DNA from: Plectrocnemia conspersa
Lineage: Eukaryota; Arthropoda; Insecta; Trichoptera; Polycentropodidae
Assembly (NCBI GenBank): GCA_009617715.1
Contig: VTFK01000162.1
Coordinates: forward strand, 434,001-498,000
Direction: 5' to 3'
DNA length: 64,000 nt
A program made the translations under genes and the position numbers. Below, in pieces: positions 1-19,119 of this stretch (positions within the stretch are counted from its first letter, which is position 1; every line of letters begins with the position of its first letter). Under the pieces are notes generated by a model, which worked only from the letters and a program-made list of their open reading frames with translations, was not told the origin of the DNA and ran no database searches.

Positions 1-1232
1 TTTATAGAATAAATCATTTTAAATATATCCGTGCTAGGTACGGTAGACTTATCGATCTTTTGTTTTTCCCCGCCCACAAAATATTTTGGCAAAATAACAA
101 CGAATAGCATTCAGCAGAGCAGTGGCTTAATTACTTGCTTTTTAATTGAAATTCTCGAGTTCAAATCTTATATGGTTTACCGATTGATATAATATATAGT
201 AAGCCCTCCTCCCATAACACAGTAAATTAAGGACATGCTATTTGAGTGCGTGTAGTTGGGGGACTACAAAATACTCATACAATTGTTTGCAATACGTATG
301 TACAAATCCGGCGCGTGTGGTAAGATATCCTCCTTTTGGCTCGCTCACATATAAAGTAACGGGCATCCAAATAGTGACGAGAATGAGTGAGAGATAAGGC
401 CATGCGGTCCACATGCCCTTATCTCTCATTCATTCTCGTCACTTAACACGCGAGCGATCTAGAGGAAAAGTATGAGAGATAAGCCATTGCTTACTTCGAA
501 ATTTATACAATCTGAAATGATCTAACATAATTAAAATTAATAACAATCATTAGAGTCAAGAAAAAAAATATAATGAGCCCTCTTGAGATTCTTAAATAGG
601 AAAACTACGAAAATTATCAATAAATAATTTGTTGGCGCCGTTAGTTAGCAACGAAAAAAATATCAACAAAGAATGCGAATATTAATTATTTTTCGTCTTC
701 TTAGTAGCACATTTGACGATTAGGTCAGTAACAAATTAATTGGATAATTTTACTTACTGTTGATTTTTTTTAATTGGTATACGTGCTACTGAAATGTGAT
801 TTTAAAGCCTAGTACACATTAGACAATTTAAGCGATTCAATGGTTCGATATAATGCGAGAAACACATAACGAATTAATATAGGCGAAAACATTTTGGTAA
901 TAATCAACTGATATATGTAACATTAAAAATGGGCAAAGGAAAATCTAAAAATGCAGTCATATGATTTTGTCACGTGACGTTACCATTGATCAATAAATAA
1001 TTGTTTATTTTTATATTCCTTACAAATATATATTTAGATTTAAATATGAGGTATATATTTATTTATTTATATATTGAATTATTTTCCAAATAAAATGTAA
1101 TATTATTTTGACGACTCATTCGAGCTTGTATATTTTGCGACTGGCAACATCTGTCAGACGGTATCTATTAAAAATAATTTGTGGGTGGTGTATCGTCCGT
1201 GCGCGAGGAATTCAAACATTCTCGGTCCGAAA
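1..1232. other. AT-rich stretch upstream of TSG101
   Basis: I see no gene here. It holds a near-perfect inverted repeat at 371-443 (listed separately) and a weak tRNA-like B-box (GAGTTCAAATC) near 158-168. The remainder is AT-rich with no open frame supported by homology. The TSG101 promoter presumably lies in its last few hundred bases, but no core element can be named with confidence. Confidence 0.5.
371..443. repeat. Inverted repeat (hairpin), about 33-bp arms
   Basis: The arms at about 371-404 and 411-443 are reverse complements with few mismatches, around a core reading GAGAGATAAGG. A related core, AGTGAGAGATAAGGGC, recurs near 19640-19655 next to a similar GCTCGCTC motif. This suggests a small dispersed element, possibly a MITE end, rather than a regulatory site. 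Confidence 0.6.
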
Positions 1233-2459
1233 ATGTCCGATGAGGGAAAACTGAAACACGGCCTTAATAAATACAAAAACCCGGATGTCGCAAAACGGGA
1301 GATACTCAACGTTATCCAGCACTACAAAGGTCTCAACTTTGTGTTTGACAGTTTCATTTTCAATGACGGTTCCTGCATGGACTTGGTGAATTTGAGCGGC
1401 ACTATTCCCGTCGTGTACAGAGGGAGCACTTATAACATACCGGTTTGCATATGGTTGATGGACACGCACCCCGCTCACGCTCCATTATGTTTCGTCAAAC
1501 CGACGTCGGACATGTCAATCAAAGTATCTAAATACGTCGACAATAATGGAAAAGTCTATTTGCCGATACTGCACGACTGGGCTTCCGGCAAGTCCAACTT
1601 GATCTCGCTCATCAGAACGATGATCGTGGCGTTCGGCGAGATACCGCCTGTTTATGCCAAACCACCCAACGAACCGCCTGCTGTCAAATACCCGTATCCC
1701 ACTCAATCGTTCATACCTCAACCGGACGCGTCCGGTTCTAGTTATATGCCGTATCCGATGCAACCGTCTTTCTATCCCCCGCCTCAAAGACTCCCGTATC
1801 CGTCTAATCCTTATCCGCCGAATGCAGACGCTCAAAGGTTACCGTATCCTTCTAATCCCTATCCCGAATTTCCAGCCGATCCTTCGAGACTGCCATATCC
1901 GATGAATCCGACGATGCCGACCGTCGGCAATGACCAAAACAGCACCGGTCTGACCATCGAAGAGAAGCACATCAAAGCTTCGTTGTACTCGGCCATCGAA
2001 GATAAAATAAGACGGCGTATGCGCGAGCAATACTTTCAAAATCAAGCCGAATTAGACACGTTGAAAAGGACGCAACAGGAACTGACCGACGGCCAAGTGC
2101 AATTAAACGAAATTCTCAATAGATTAAAAAAGGAGAGCAATGAGCTAGACAAAAATATAGGAATATTGAAGGAGAAAGAACAAGAGTTGGAGCAGAGCAT
2201 AGATAAACTATCCGAACAAGACAGCATCGATCCGGACGATGCCGTCACCACGACGACCCCGTTGTATAATCAATTGTTAAATGCGTTCGCCGAAGAAGCT
2301 ACTACGGAGGACGCTATATATTACATGGGCGAAGCTCTGCGCACCGGAGTGATAGATTTGGACGCCTTCTTAAAGCAAGTAAGAGCTCTTTCGCGCAAAC
2401 AGTTTACGTTGCGTGCTTTGATGCAGAAATGTCGTCAAAAGGCTGGCCTCGCATGCTGA
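1233..2459 (+). CDS. TSG101: TSG101/Vps23, ESCRT-I subunit
   Basis: This is the ESCRT-I component that recognises ubiquitinated cargo and P(T/S)AP motifs on endosomes, acting in multivesicular body sorting and cytokinetic abscission. The start was set at the ATG at 1233 (MSDEGKL), because family homology begins there; an upstream in-frame ATG at 1179 adds 18 unconserved residues. The 408-residue product compares with about 390 in human. Residues 1-145 form a UEV domain (FNDGS, NLSGTIPV, YRGSTYNIPVC, CFVKPTS). A Pro/Tyr-rich linker (about 150-245) has repeated PYPxNPYP units. A coiled coil spans about 265-350. The C-terminal steadiness box is clear (YYMGEALRTGVIDLDAFLKQ, then LSRKQFTLRALMQK). 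The gene is one uninterrupted exon, so it is either naturally intronless or an intact retrocopy. Identity is very secure. Confidence 0.96.
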   Translation: MSDEGKLKHGLNKYKNPDVAKREILNVIQHYKGLNFVFDSFIFNDGSCMDLVNLSGTIPVVYRGSTYNIPVCIWLMDTHPAHAPLCFVKPTSDMSIKVSKYVDNNGKVYLPILHDWASGKSNLISLIRTMIVAFGEIPPVYAKPPNEPPAVKYPYPTQSFIPQPDASGSSYMPYPMQPSFYPPPQRLPYPSNPYPPNADAQRLPYPSNPYPEFPADPSRLPYPMNPTMPTVGNDQNSTGLTIEEKHIKASLYSAIEDKIRRRMREQYFQNQAELDTLKRTQQELTDGQVQLNEILNRLKKESNELDKNIGILKEKEQELEQSIDKLSEQDSIDPDDAVTTTTPLYNQLLNAFAEEATTEDAIYYMGEALRTGVIDLDAFLKQVRALSRKQFTLRALMQKCRQKAGLAC

Positions 2460-2954
2460 ATTAATTTTTATATAATATGAAAATTTAAAAGATATACCTA
2501 TATATAACGCTTATATTGAACACTGTATTATTGACATTGTTATTTAAAAATATATATATATATATTCATATTCTACGAGTTTTTCATTTTTATTCTCATA
2601 TGAAGTACAATAATATATACATTTACATACCTATTATTTATTTACATGCGATGTATAATGCGTATTTTTACTAGTGAAGTACAAATACATTTTCACCAGT
2701 AAATATATATTTCTAATAGCGAAAATATAATTTAATCAATAGGCGCTAATAACGTTAAAATGTCTATGAAACTCATTTTGCCAGTTGCAGGGCTTCGAAT
2801 CAGAAAAAACATTATTTTTGTAGGAACGAAAACCAGAGCTGAACTGAAAAAAAAGATTGGTTTATTTCATTAATATTTAACATCAGAGATTTTTCCTGTA
2901 AAACCAGATAAAATTTAAAAATGTATGAATATTTATTAATAGTGTTGCAATCCG

Positions 2955-3338
2955 AGGGGTGAACATTGAGATGCACATGCGCGTGCTTTCGCGCCCTCGT
3001 CGGGACTCACGCGCAGATCAGCAGTAAGGGCCACGCTCGGGTGCAGCGCTATCGCTCCTCAGAAATAGACGCCCGCTAACTGAATTAGCGTGTTTTCATG
3101 TTTAAAGGCTCTGATGTAACGGCCTCACACAGGCTCACGTAACAATATCTTATTACAATCGATTGAATATTTTTCTCTTTGAGTCCTGTTAATATTAAAA
3201 TTTAATAACTTTCCTTAAAAAATTTACCTTTTCTTAAACCGTGTGAGTGATGTTCCGTGTGAGTAATATTCTTATGAGCAATTGCCTTGTGTGAAGTTTC
3301 CCTGTGACCAATGTTGGAGCAATAGTCCGTTCACCCCT
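2955..3338. mobile_element. Possible MITE with 10-bp terminal inverted repeats
   Basis: The segment starts AGGGGTGAAC (2955-2964) and ends with its exact reverse complement GTTCACCCCT (3329-3338). Its interior is markedly more G+C-rich than its surroundings between about 2965 and 3140. No clear target-site duplication is visible, so the call rests on the inverted ends and the compositional break. Confidence 0.35.
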
Positions 3339-3837
3339 ACTTATACAGATGTGGACATTGAATAACTAATCATGTACAAAAAAAATACATATCCTCATTT
3401 ATACAAAATTGGTTTTTTATTTTAATTAGTCTGACAGCCCTGATACCAATAAAATCACAGGTTAAAAAACGTAAGCATAGCAAACTAGCTTATACCCTTA
3501 TGACATTTTTCAAATTTGCCAAGTCCTCACAAGTACATTTCAAAACTGATTATATCCTTATGGTGTAGATCAAAATTGAACAACTTCAAAACAAAAACGA
3601 ATTTTTCTTTTGAACGCAAAGAATAAATATTATTATATTTTTAATTTAGATTGTGTAAAATATTATTAACAGTAATAATGAATTATCTTTGCAATATTAA
3701 AATTAAATCAACGAAAATATTGAATATCTCGAAATGAAAATTAGCACATTTGATATTCACCGAAACATTTGCTTCATTTGATTCTCACTTATTGTAATTC
3801 GTAATATTGTTATAAAAAGTCTAAATATGAAGTCTTA

Positions 3838-4025
3838 ATATTTCACTGCTGATTTTATTGCTTTTGAGGTTGATTCTAAACTGGGACCCTTTTGAATTTA
3901 GCCAGAAAAATGCATGTCATCTTATGAAATACTTTGAATCTTAATGAAATGGAATTATTGAAAAGACGACCACTGACTGGCCAACTTTTGCCTCCCCTGG
4001 AAAGCTGAAATGAAGTCCCAGTCTA
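3838..4025 (+). repeat. Dispersed repeat family A, copy 1
   Basis: It shares with 42167-42350 (+) and 33893-34130 (-) a start reading CACTGCTGATTTTATTGCTT and an end reading GGAAAAAGCTGAAATG with degeneracy. Internal blocks such as ACTGACTGG and CAACTTTTGCCTCCCC are also shared. There is no coding capacity. The copies are diverged and look like an old non-autonomous element. Confidence 0.6.
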
Positions 4026-5282
4026 AGATTAGAGAATACATTCTTAAATGGACCGTAAACAAAGGCCATTCGGTGTATGTACAAATTTAAATTTCATCAA
4101 GAACTTCTACCATATACTTCAGAATTGAGACACACGAGAGTTTATCCAAACTCGCACAAGCGGTGCAACGACCGAAACTTAGAAGACAGAAGAAGCTGCT
4201 TCCCACTTTGCACCAACTTTGTCCAGTTACAAATTCCGAAATCCAGAGTTCAACCCGATCCTCGGAGACCATATGTAATTACACAAATTGTTTCGAATTT
4301 AATAATAATTTATGATATCACAACACTGCCTTTTATAAAAACAAATGCGTGGCCGCTAACTTTGCACAGTTGGTTATGAAATTTATTCAGTTTAGGTTAA
4401 GAGATGTGTGCCATTCTATCACCCCTTGAATTCAAAGTGCTGCAAAGTATCTGGCAGTCATCCATACGTCAACTAGTGATACTTACCTTGCACACTTAAG
4501 GTGTGTTAATCCATAACTGATAACCAGATTTTGAAAATATCAAAGGATACTAAAAATAAGGCCATTATTGCTATGGGAGCTAAACAAAAAGGTTATTTAG
4601 ATTTTTTTTGTTCAAGGGCTATATCGGAAATTTTTGTCCGAGGACGAAAAAGGATCGATTGCCGCAGGAGCTAAATATAAAGGCCATTTCCGAATATTTT
4701 TTGAGGAAAAATTGCTATGGGAGCTAAATAACAACTAAATTATGTAAAATTATGAATCTGGTAATAGATTGCAAAGTAAAATTATTTATATTACACTTAC
4801 TGAATGTCCATTTTTAAGATATTAGGAATTACATTCATTTAAATAAATTAAAATGCATTTGAGACCAACTTATTTTATTTAATGTATTTATCAGCATTCA
4901 AAATTAAAATAAGGTGTTATTATTTCGTCTTACATTAAAGCAAAATAGATGAAAACCTATTATCAAGTTTTATGCACAACCATATTATTCAAGTGATAAT
5001 GACAATTATTGTATGCTATATTTCAATATTTTATGATTAATATATGGTAAAACACCAATCGAGCCAGAAATTGATAAATAATTTGGAACATTACTTGTTT
5101 ACTTACTAAGCATTCATTATTTGGAAATATTTTGGTGTTCTTAATTTTGATAATTGTTTATTCATCAGCAAAGCACTTATTTCATTTTATTGAAGAAATA
5201 TATATAATTTATGCAATAAATTACATATATGTATATAAAAATAATAATAAATAAAGCATCAATCTTTAAAATGCATATAATC

Positions 5283-7663
<2,381 letters not shown>

Positions 7664-7910
7664 CTTACTGAAGAAACAGCAGCACACGTGGAACAAATCG
7701 ACACCGGCTCACCAGTGTTACCACCTCTGAACGATTGACGTTTAAGTCGATGTTGCCAATAAGCGTAAAAGTGATCGACGATGTCATTAATTTTAAATAT
7801 AACGCTTAACCGCTAGGTATGACACGGTCAGGAATATAAATCCAGTCTTAACAGATTGTAAGTTGAAAAAAAACAACATATAAAATATTTTTCAAAACAG
7901 TCATCTAGAA

Positions 7911-8260
7911 TAGGGTTTGGCAAACTTGTTTTAGAAAGGGCCAGATTGTAAAAATTTTAGGCTCGGTGAGCCAGGTAGCAAACTTGAAAATATTTATGTA
8001 TTATACATGAGTAATTCTATTAAAAAACTGGGTTCAATATCATACATACTTTTATTAGGAAGTAATATTTATACAATTCTTAAACAATACAAAAAAATAT
8101 CAGTTATATCAGTATAAAATAAAAATACCGTTACGTTACAGCGCGTAATTTGACTTGTTTTTAATTGATTCATGTAAAAAACAATATTTAGCCCGAGGGC
8201 CGGATTTAAAACAGGCGGCGGACCGGATTTGGCCCGTGGGCTGTAGTTTGCTGACCCCTG
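7911..8260. mobile_element. Non-autonomous hAT element with 8-bp TSD
   Basis: The left terminus TAGGGTTTGGCAAAC and the right terminus (read inward, CAGGGGTCAGCAAAC) are imperfect terminal inverted repeats. They are of the hAT type, followed by GGGCCAGATTGTAAAA-like and GGCCCGTGGG-like subterminal sequence. Flanks ATCTAGAA (7903-7910) and ATTTAGAA (8261-8268) form an 8-bp target-site duplication with one mismatch, as expected for hAT. There is no transposase in it. Confidence 0.75.
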
Positions 8261-8268
8261 ATTTAGAA

Positions 8269-8700
8269 CAGTGGTGTCCAACCGAAATGGTTTACTAGGG
8301 CCAAAACCTAAATTATTTATTTTTTATAAGTGACATTACATGGTTCATATTAAATATTGGGCACATAAATTTTCAAGGTGCAAAAAACAATGACAAATAA
8401 AATTTTCGAAGATTTCGAGTTTTTTGTTATGGCATCTCTATACTTAGGAAGTAATTAAACAGCTTTAATAATATTGTCGATCATTGAAGCTGCACCATCT
8501 GTGTTGATTCCAGTTAGATTCGTTGATTTTAGTTAATAGTCATACATGCCTTTTATAATGGCTTCTTTTATATTTTTTCTGGTAGTTGTATCTTTCAAAC
8601 TCACATCGAGAAAATCTCTTGTCACATTAATTTCACTATCCACGCCTCGAATAAAAATATTTGAATCGATATGGTGGCGAAAAGTAACATTGGCAAGTAA
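8269..8700 (-). mobile_element. Decayed hAT transposase fragment
   Basis: A second hAT-like terminus (CAGTGGTGTCCAAC) begins at 8269, right after the duplication of the previous element. On the minus strand about 8450-8695 reads as transposase of the ZBED/hAT type: IRGVDSEINVTRDFLDV, then an in-frame stop, then the family hallmark NTDGAASM. It is a pseudogene. Its other end was not found. Confidence 0.6.
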
Positions 8701-9173
8701 TTGGTAAGCTTATAAGAAAAAAGTAATTTTTATACATATTAAAGCAATGATGTTTGTTGGTGTCAAAAAAATAAAAAAGTTTGCCCTTTATATTTTACAA
8801 GCTTCGTATAATATCCAAAAATTAGTTAAATTGGTTTCTTTACATCGATGACAAAAGGGTACAAAATATTATTTTATATTCTTATTTATTTGCTATTTTA
8901 CGTATACGGTGTAATTTATGGGCAACATTTACGTTCTTAAGTCTACGTCTATTTAAGAAGCTATTTTCATAGTGACACTTCTAATTTGTTGGTTATATTG
9001 TGTAAGCGAGGGGCTCGTCTCAAAAAGCCGGAAAAATATAAAGCGTTTATACAAGTCTGATTTCCTGGCGAACGCGAAGTCGGTCATGCAAACGACACAA
9101 TCTCTCAGAATAGTTAACATTCAGTAAAAGTTCCGAAATATATTATTCGAAACATTTAAGAAGGAACTCCGAA

Positions 9174-13889
<4,716 letters not shown>

Positions 13890-15378
13890 GTATTCGCTTT
13901 AAAATGTAGCTTTATTCGAGTCGTGAAAACATCACATTTACGAATGTGTCTTATAGATTTTTTTGTAAAGATTGTTATACTTATTTAACTTTTCCTATGT
14001 ATGTAAGAAAAAAGTAGTTTTAATAAAATTTAATTTGTTGAACACAATTCTATAATTCCTATCCTTTTGATATCATAATTAAATACAATAATCTTTTGGA
14101 TCCAGGTGTAGCACATGAAGTTTGTAGTGTATGCAATTATAAATATTTTAGTACTGGTGTGAAACTTAGCAAAATTTATTTATCATTTTTTTATATTGAT
14201 AATACATAATTTATTGGACAATTTTTTTTATAAAATACAACTATATTCGAGCAGTTCATACATATTTAGTGTTAGATAAATATTATCTAAATTGAATTAT
14301 GTATTAGGAAAAGTAGTGTTGATCTCTTCCCTTTCTTACCCTAAGAGAATTTTGATTTAAAGTTCTGATGTCACAATAGGATTTTTTTACTAATTCTCTA
14401 TTGGTTTATAGATGAAAAAACTCCAATAAATTACTCAAAAGCTTCAGTACATTTGCAGAATATTATAAACAGTTCTTCTGTAAAGCATTTTATGTTCTTC
14501 TAGAATTGTGCTTTAATAATATTTTATAATTTATTGTTATTTAAAATATAAATATACACTTTATGTAATAGTTCATAAAACATTTATAGAATTCTGGCTT
14601 AGGTATTTTTAATATAAATTAATCAAAAGTTTATTGCTGATTATTGTGATTAAATACATAAATTGAAATATTTTTTACATAAAATGGTCTCTTCCTTAGT
14701 AATTTTTTTGATGAACTATTTATTATATTATTCAATTAGTTGTAAATAGTTTTAGGAAAAAATGCAATGTCTATACCAAAAAATAATAGCAAAATAATGT
14801 TAATTTGTTGTTATACTTATTTTCTATTGAATATTTATATAATACACATATTATGTAAGGACTAGATTTTTCAATTCCTTTATTAATTTATTTTTTGAAC
14901 TTTTTCAATATTATGTTTTCAATTTCAATGGTGATATTACCTTAAAACAACCATTACGCTTAAAAAATATTGTATATATTTAATTACATGTAATTATTAA
15001 TTAACTTTGATTAATTTCCATATCAGGCTTCTTCTTTTATTCATTTATCACTTATCAGATTACATTGTATGTCTTTGTCTCTACCAGAATTTTATATGCG
15101 GCATCGTAAAATTCTTCTATAGATTTTCTCATTAAAATTGTTATAAATTTTTTTTATACGATTTTCGAAGCTTATGAAGAGAAGGGATGAATTGATGGCT
15201 TTAAAATTTATGTGTAATTTCTAAAAGTTCTAACCAATGGTTATTTTTGAAACGTCCACAAAAGTAACGAGCTTAGACTTAAATAAATCATAAACTATTT
15301 TTTTTAGATCTCCAAATAATATTTATTAAAAAAAAAACATATTGCTATTTAACTCTGACATATTTGACATATTGGTAT
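13890..15378. other. AFG3L2 3' UTR and gene-free AT-rich DNA
   Basis: The first 150 bases are the probable AFG3L2 3' UTR, with AATAAA at 14022-14027. The remainder to the end of UGT-A is AT-rich with homopolymer runs. I see no gene or recognisable repeat. AFG3L2 and UGT-A are convergent here. Confidence 0.6.
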
Positions 15379-17774
15379 TTAACTCTGTTTGACTTTCTTT
15401 AGACCAACCATTTTTTTGTAAAACATTCTGCAACAAAACATTATTAAATATAATATTATTGAAACTGGAACGAGTATAACCAAAGCTACATCCAACAATA
15501 ATTGTGAATATTGTGATAAACGCGGAGGAGCTAGATGTTTGGCGCCTTTTGTTCTTATTACATGTTCTACTTGAAAGCCTAAAAGATCTCTAGGTTTGAC
15601 AGGTCTATCATGATATAATTTATGGACCCTTTTACTATTTTCTGCATATCTAAAATAATATAAACATATATGTATGTAGTATATATATATTTATATATAG
15701 ATTACAACATATTTGGAAATACAACTTACTTTTTATTAGTTAATGCTTCGTTAAGAGCCCATTTAAACGATTCTTCTGTAACGTTTTCAAAGTCTAATGA
15801 AAATCCATATCCATTTTCAATGATTGTTGCCATATTATGATATTGATCTCCAAAGATTGGTATTGTTAGTAACGGTACACCATAATGCACTGCCTCAGTG
15901 CAACTTAAAAGACCTCCGTGCGTTATGAATAATTTCACATTGGAATGATCTATCAAAATAATTTTATTACATTCATTTTAAAAATCATTTTAAAGCAATT
16001 TTAGTTTCATTACTCAAAATTCCAGTTTGCGGCAACCATTTCCGAATCAAAACATTATCGGGTTTGTTGGGTAGATCTTCTTCAAACTTCCACAATACAG
16101 TTTCATTAATCGACGAAAGTCCTTTTAATATTGCATCTATAGTTTTACTTTTCATTTCACTGCTTTTGAGATTGCTTCCCATACTGAAGAACACAACGCC
16201 GTTTTTAGCTGTATCCATAATATGTTTTAAATCCTATACATTTTAAATATTATTACAATGAGCTGCTTCGTGTTAATATATTGTTAATTTGTTTAATTCA
16301 TTATTTACTTACTTCAGGAAGTTTTTCTGGTTCGCCAACATGATAACCTCCTATTTCTATTATATTTGGTAAAAATGGCCTCACAACTCCAAATGATGGA
16401 TGTGAATTCATTAAAGTCATTGATATTGTATATTTCAATTGATTATAGGGTACTTGCTCAGATTCTTTTGGAAAATATTTATTATAAAGCATTTCCTGTA
16501 CAGGATCAATCAAATACCTAAAAAATAATATTTATTTTATATACACACATAGTACATATATGTATATGAATGGTTATGGATAGATTTAAATGTATTCGCC
16601 ATAAGCATGATAGTCGTTTTTTAAATAGTTCTATATCTTTAAAAAGCAGTCAGAATTATTGTTCTGAAAATGGCTTTCCTTTAAGCCTTCTCTAAGATTA
16701 AATTTAAACTTTTGAAACAGATATCAATCATTAGAAGTTAAAAATATAATATTTCTCTGATACTACATTCGTTAACAACGAATCATCTCAATAGTTGCAG
16801 AATGAAGAAGCTCATCGCTAATTATGCTTTTTCTGGTATGTATATTTTATAAGATACTAAGCCGGATGATAATATATTAGATCTAATAGATTTTACTAAA
16901 AATATGATTATTACTTACCATCCAAATAAATCTTGTAACGAAGTTGCTACTGTGTTAATTGTACGTTGCCAAATATTCATATTAGAAGAATATGCCAGGA
17001 AAAGATTCGGCACTGTCGCTAGAGATGTTGGGTTGTCTATCATCTTATTAAGCCAATACATCATGTTCATTGGCGACAATATAATTGTTGGACAATTGTA
17101 ATGGACCCCAAACCTGAAAATGTACTTGATAGATGTTAATCGTAGCGTTGATATTCAGAAGCGAGAATTATTTAATACATAAAAAAACTAGAATTTCACT
17201 GTTAAGCTTTTCCTTTCAAGTGCGACCTTGACCCTGGTGGGAGTCTTATCAGGGCATTGAAGGACCAGCGAAGCACTTCCTTTCTACATGTTTTAATAAA
17301 AAATAGCGTACGTGCTTAAAAAATACCAACGGTATTAAAACAATGACTATTTTTAAATATAGTAAATAAAATATTAGTTTTCTTTAGTAAAATAACAAAT
17401 TAGAAAGAAACGAGTATTATAAATTAAATGATTTACCCAAGTAAATTTTCGTTCATTATATATTCCAAAATATAAGCATCAAATTTTTCAGTATCGTCGC
17501 TTAAAAGTTTTTGCACTTGAACGTTTTTGAAAACTGCATCAGACATTAACGTCATAAAAACGTTTAAAAACGCTAATTTTTGGTTGGAAGACATTCCAGA
17601 CAAATGGAATCCACTGAAATTTGATTTTTCTGCAAAGTAGATAAACGAAAATCAGTTTAATAAGAATATTATAATAATTATTATTTTGCTCATACCTTTA
17701 GCTTCCGATATCTCATGAACGACAATTTCCCGATATTTTGGCTTTTCACTCGGAAATGGTCCGATGAGGGTGAC
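15379..17774 (-). CDS. UGT-A, exons 2-8 of a UDP-glycosyltransferase
   Basis: UGTs transfer sugar from a UDP-sugar to small lipophilic molecules in the ER lumen. Exons in gene order: 17696-17774, 17437-17629, 16919-17113, 16313-16517, 16014-16233, 15730-15949 and 15379-15649. They are phase-consistent and encode 460 residues plus stop. The nucleotide-sugar binding signature is present (WLPQTGILN, LFITHGGLLSCTEAVHYGVP, FGDQYHN). A C-terminal membrane span (LLLDVALVILVPVSIILYL) and a Lys-containing cytosolic tail follow. Missing here are the signal peptide and the SH motif with the catalytic His, which sit in exon 1 in this family. No first exon occurs between 17775 and 20700. The exon at 24542-24709 fits in phase, and with it the protein would be 516 residues. 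Confidence 0.9.
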
Positions 17775-17999
17775 CTATTTTGTTAATAATACACAACTTT
17801 TTTTATAAATAAACTTAAATTCTGTAGATCAGCGCTGTTCAAGGTATGTTATTCCGTAGGCCATTTTTTTATTTTGTGAACATTTCAGGAGCCATGTAAA
17901 AGGGCATGTAATTAAAAAATCAGTTATTGTTGTATAAGCTGCGAATAATGGAAAAAGAAACAGCACCCAATCTTAGAAGTTTCTATTAATTATTCACAA

Positions 18000-18670
18000 A
18001 AAATCAAAAAACAAAATCCTTCCAACAACGTCTTAATGCCTGCAAAAATAAGGAAGGAAAAATCTTTATAGAGAAAGACGAAATCATAGGGAGATGGCAC
18101 AAGTTCTTCGAAAATCTACCATGTCCTGCAGAGGAGCAACATTGATGACCCCCACAATTAAAGAAGTAAGATAAGTAAGATTCATATGAAAAGCTTGAAA
18201 AATTTCAAAGCACCAGGGGTAGACAAAATTACTGAAGAGCAAAGTATGGAGGTGATGTTCTTGTTACAATAATACATAAAGTTATATGTAACGTTTGGAA
18301 AAACGAAATAATACCTGAAGACTGGATGGTGGCAAATACTGTACCTATATGGAAAAAGGGGGATAAACTAAATTTAAATAACTATAGAGGGATCTCACTA
18401 CTGAACATCACATTCAAAGTATTCTCAAACATCATATATAGAAGGCTAGAAAAATATGTCAATGAAAATATCAGTGTGGATTCCGAGCAAACAGCTCTAT
18501 GAGACAGACACTTAAAAAGTCTACGAATATAATATAACACTGTAACACCTACTCATAAACTTTAAGCAGAATTTTGATAGCATTTATAGAAAAAAATGTT
18601 ATATGTTCTGAAAATACTAGGAATGCCAGATAAATTAGTGAGATAAGTTGAAACAACAAATTTTGAATTA
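18000..18670 (+). mobile_element. Degenerate LINE reverse transcriptase fragment
   Basis: Plus-strand frames interrupted by shifts and stops read FKAPGVDKITEE, then IIPEDWMVANTVPIWKKGD and LNNYRGISLLNITFKVFSNI. These are reverse transcriptase fingers/palm motifs of non-LTR retrotransposons of the jockey/CR1 kind. It continues weakly as FKQNFDSIYRK and LGMPDKLVR. The catalytic YADD region was not seen. A dead copy. Confidence 0.8.
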
Positions 18671-19119
18671 ATTTTTGCTCAGTTTGTGAACCATGTTAGT
18701 TTTTTTCATTTTTTAAATGAAAATTGCGACCCCTCTTATAATATGGAGCCTGGGTGCATTGCTTTAATAATGGGGACCCCTTAAAATGGTGTGTAACTCT
18801 TTACAAGTTGTTAGTCTGACTGAAATATTTTAGCAGGTAGTTTTAGGCGTAATTTTGAAAACTTAACAAAAGAATTCGTCGTTATTTATTGCTCACTTGG
18901 GTTTTAAAATGGGATTACAGGTCTTATCGTTCAGTCTCACCTATGCGACCATTATGCTCAGTTCCGCGATTTCGGTTTTTATTTGCCGTTATATTTTTTT
19001 TATTCAATAATATATTTTGAATATTTATTAAACATTTAAAAATAAAGATAAAAGAATATCATTTTATTGCATTCGTTTGTTGCATATTATTGACTGAATA
19101 TATCGGAAATTAGAAAACA

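Larger units (their letters stand above)
2460..5282. other. Intergenic region with repeat debris
   Basis: No gene is supported. It contains a possible 384-bp MITE (2955-3338), one copy of dispersed repeat family A (about 3838-4025), and three copies of an ATTGCTATGGGAGCTAAA-like unit at 4567-4584, 4658-4675 and 4711-4728. Open frames around 4077-4379 on both strands have no recognisable homology and sit in repeat-like sequence. Confidence 0.5.
7664..9173. other. Divergent intergenic region SARS1 / AFG3L2
   Basis: This is the region between two divergently transcribed genes. It holds the hAT-type element 7911-8260, abutted by a second hAT relic from 8269 (both listed separately). The rest is AT-rich without a supported gene. 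Promoters for both flanking genes must lie at its ends, but no specific element is recognised. Confidence 0.5.

Noticed and set aside
1515..1835. Arg-rich minus-strand frames over TSG101
   Set aside because: They mirror the repetitive TCC/CCG codons of the Pro-rich linker; no homology.
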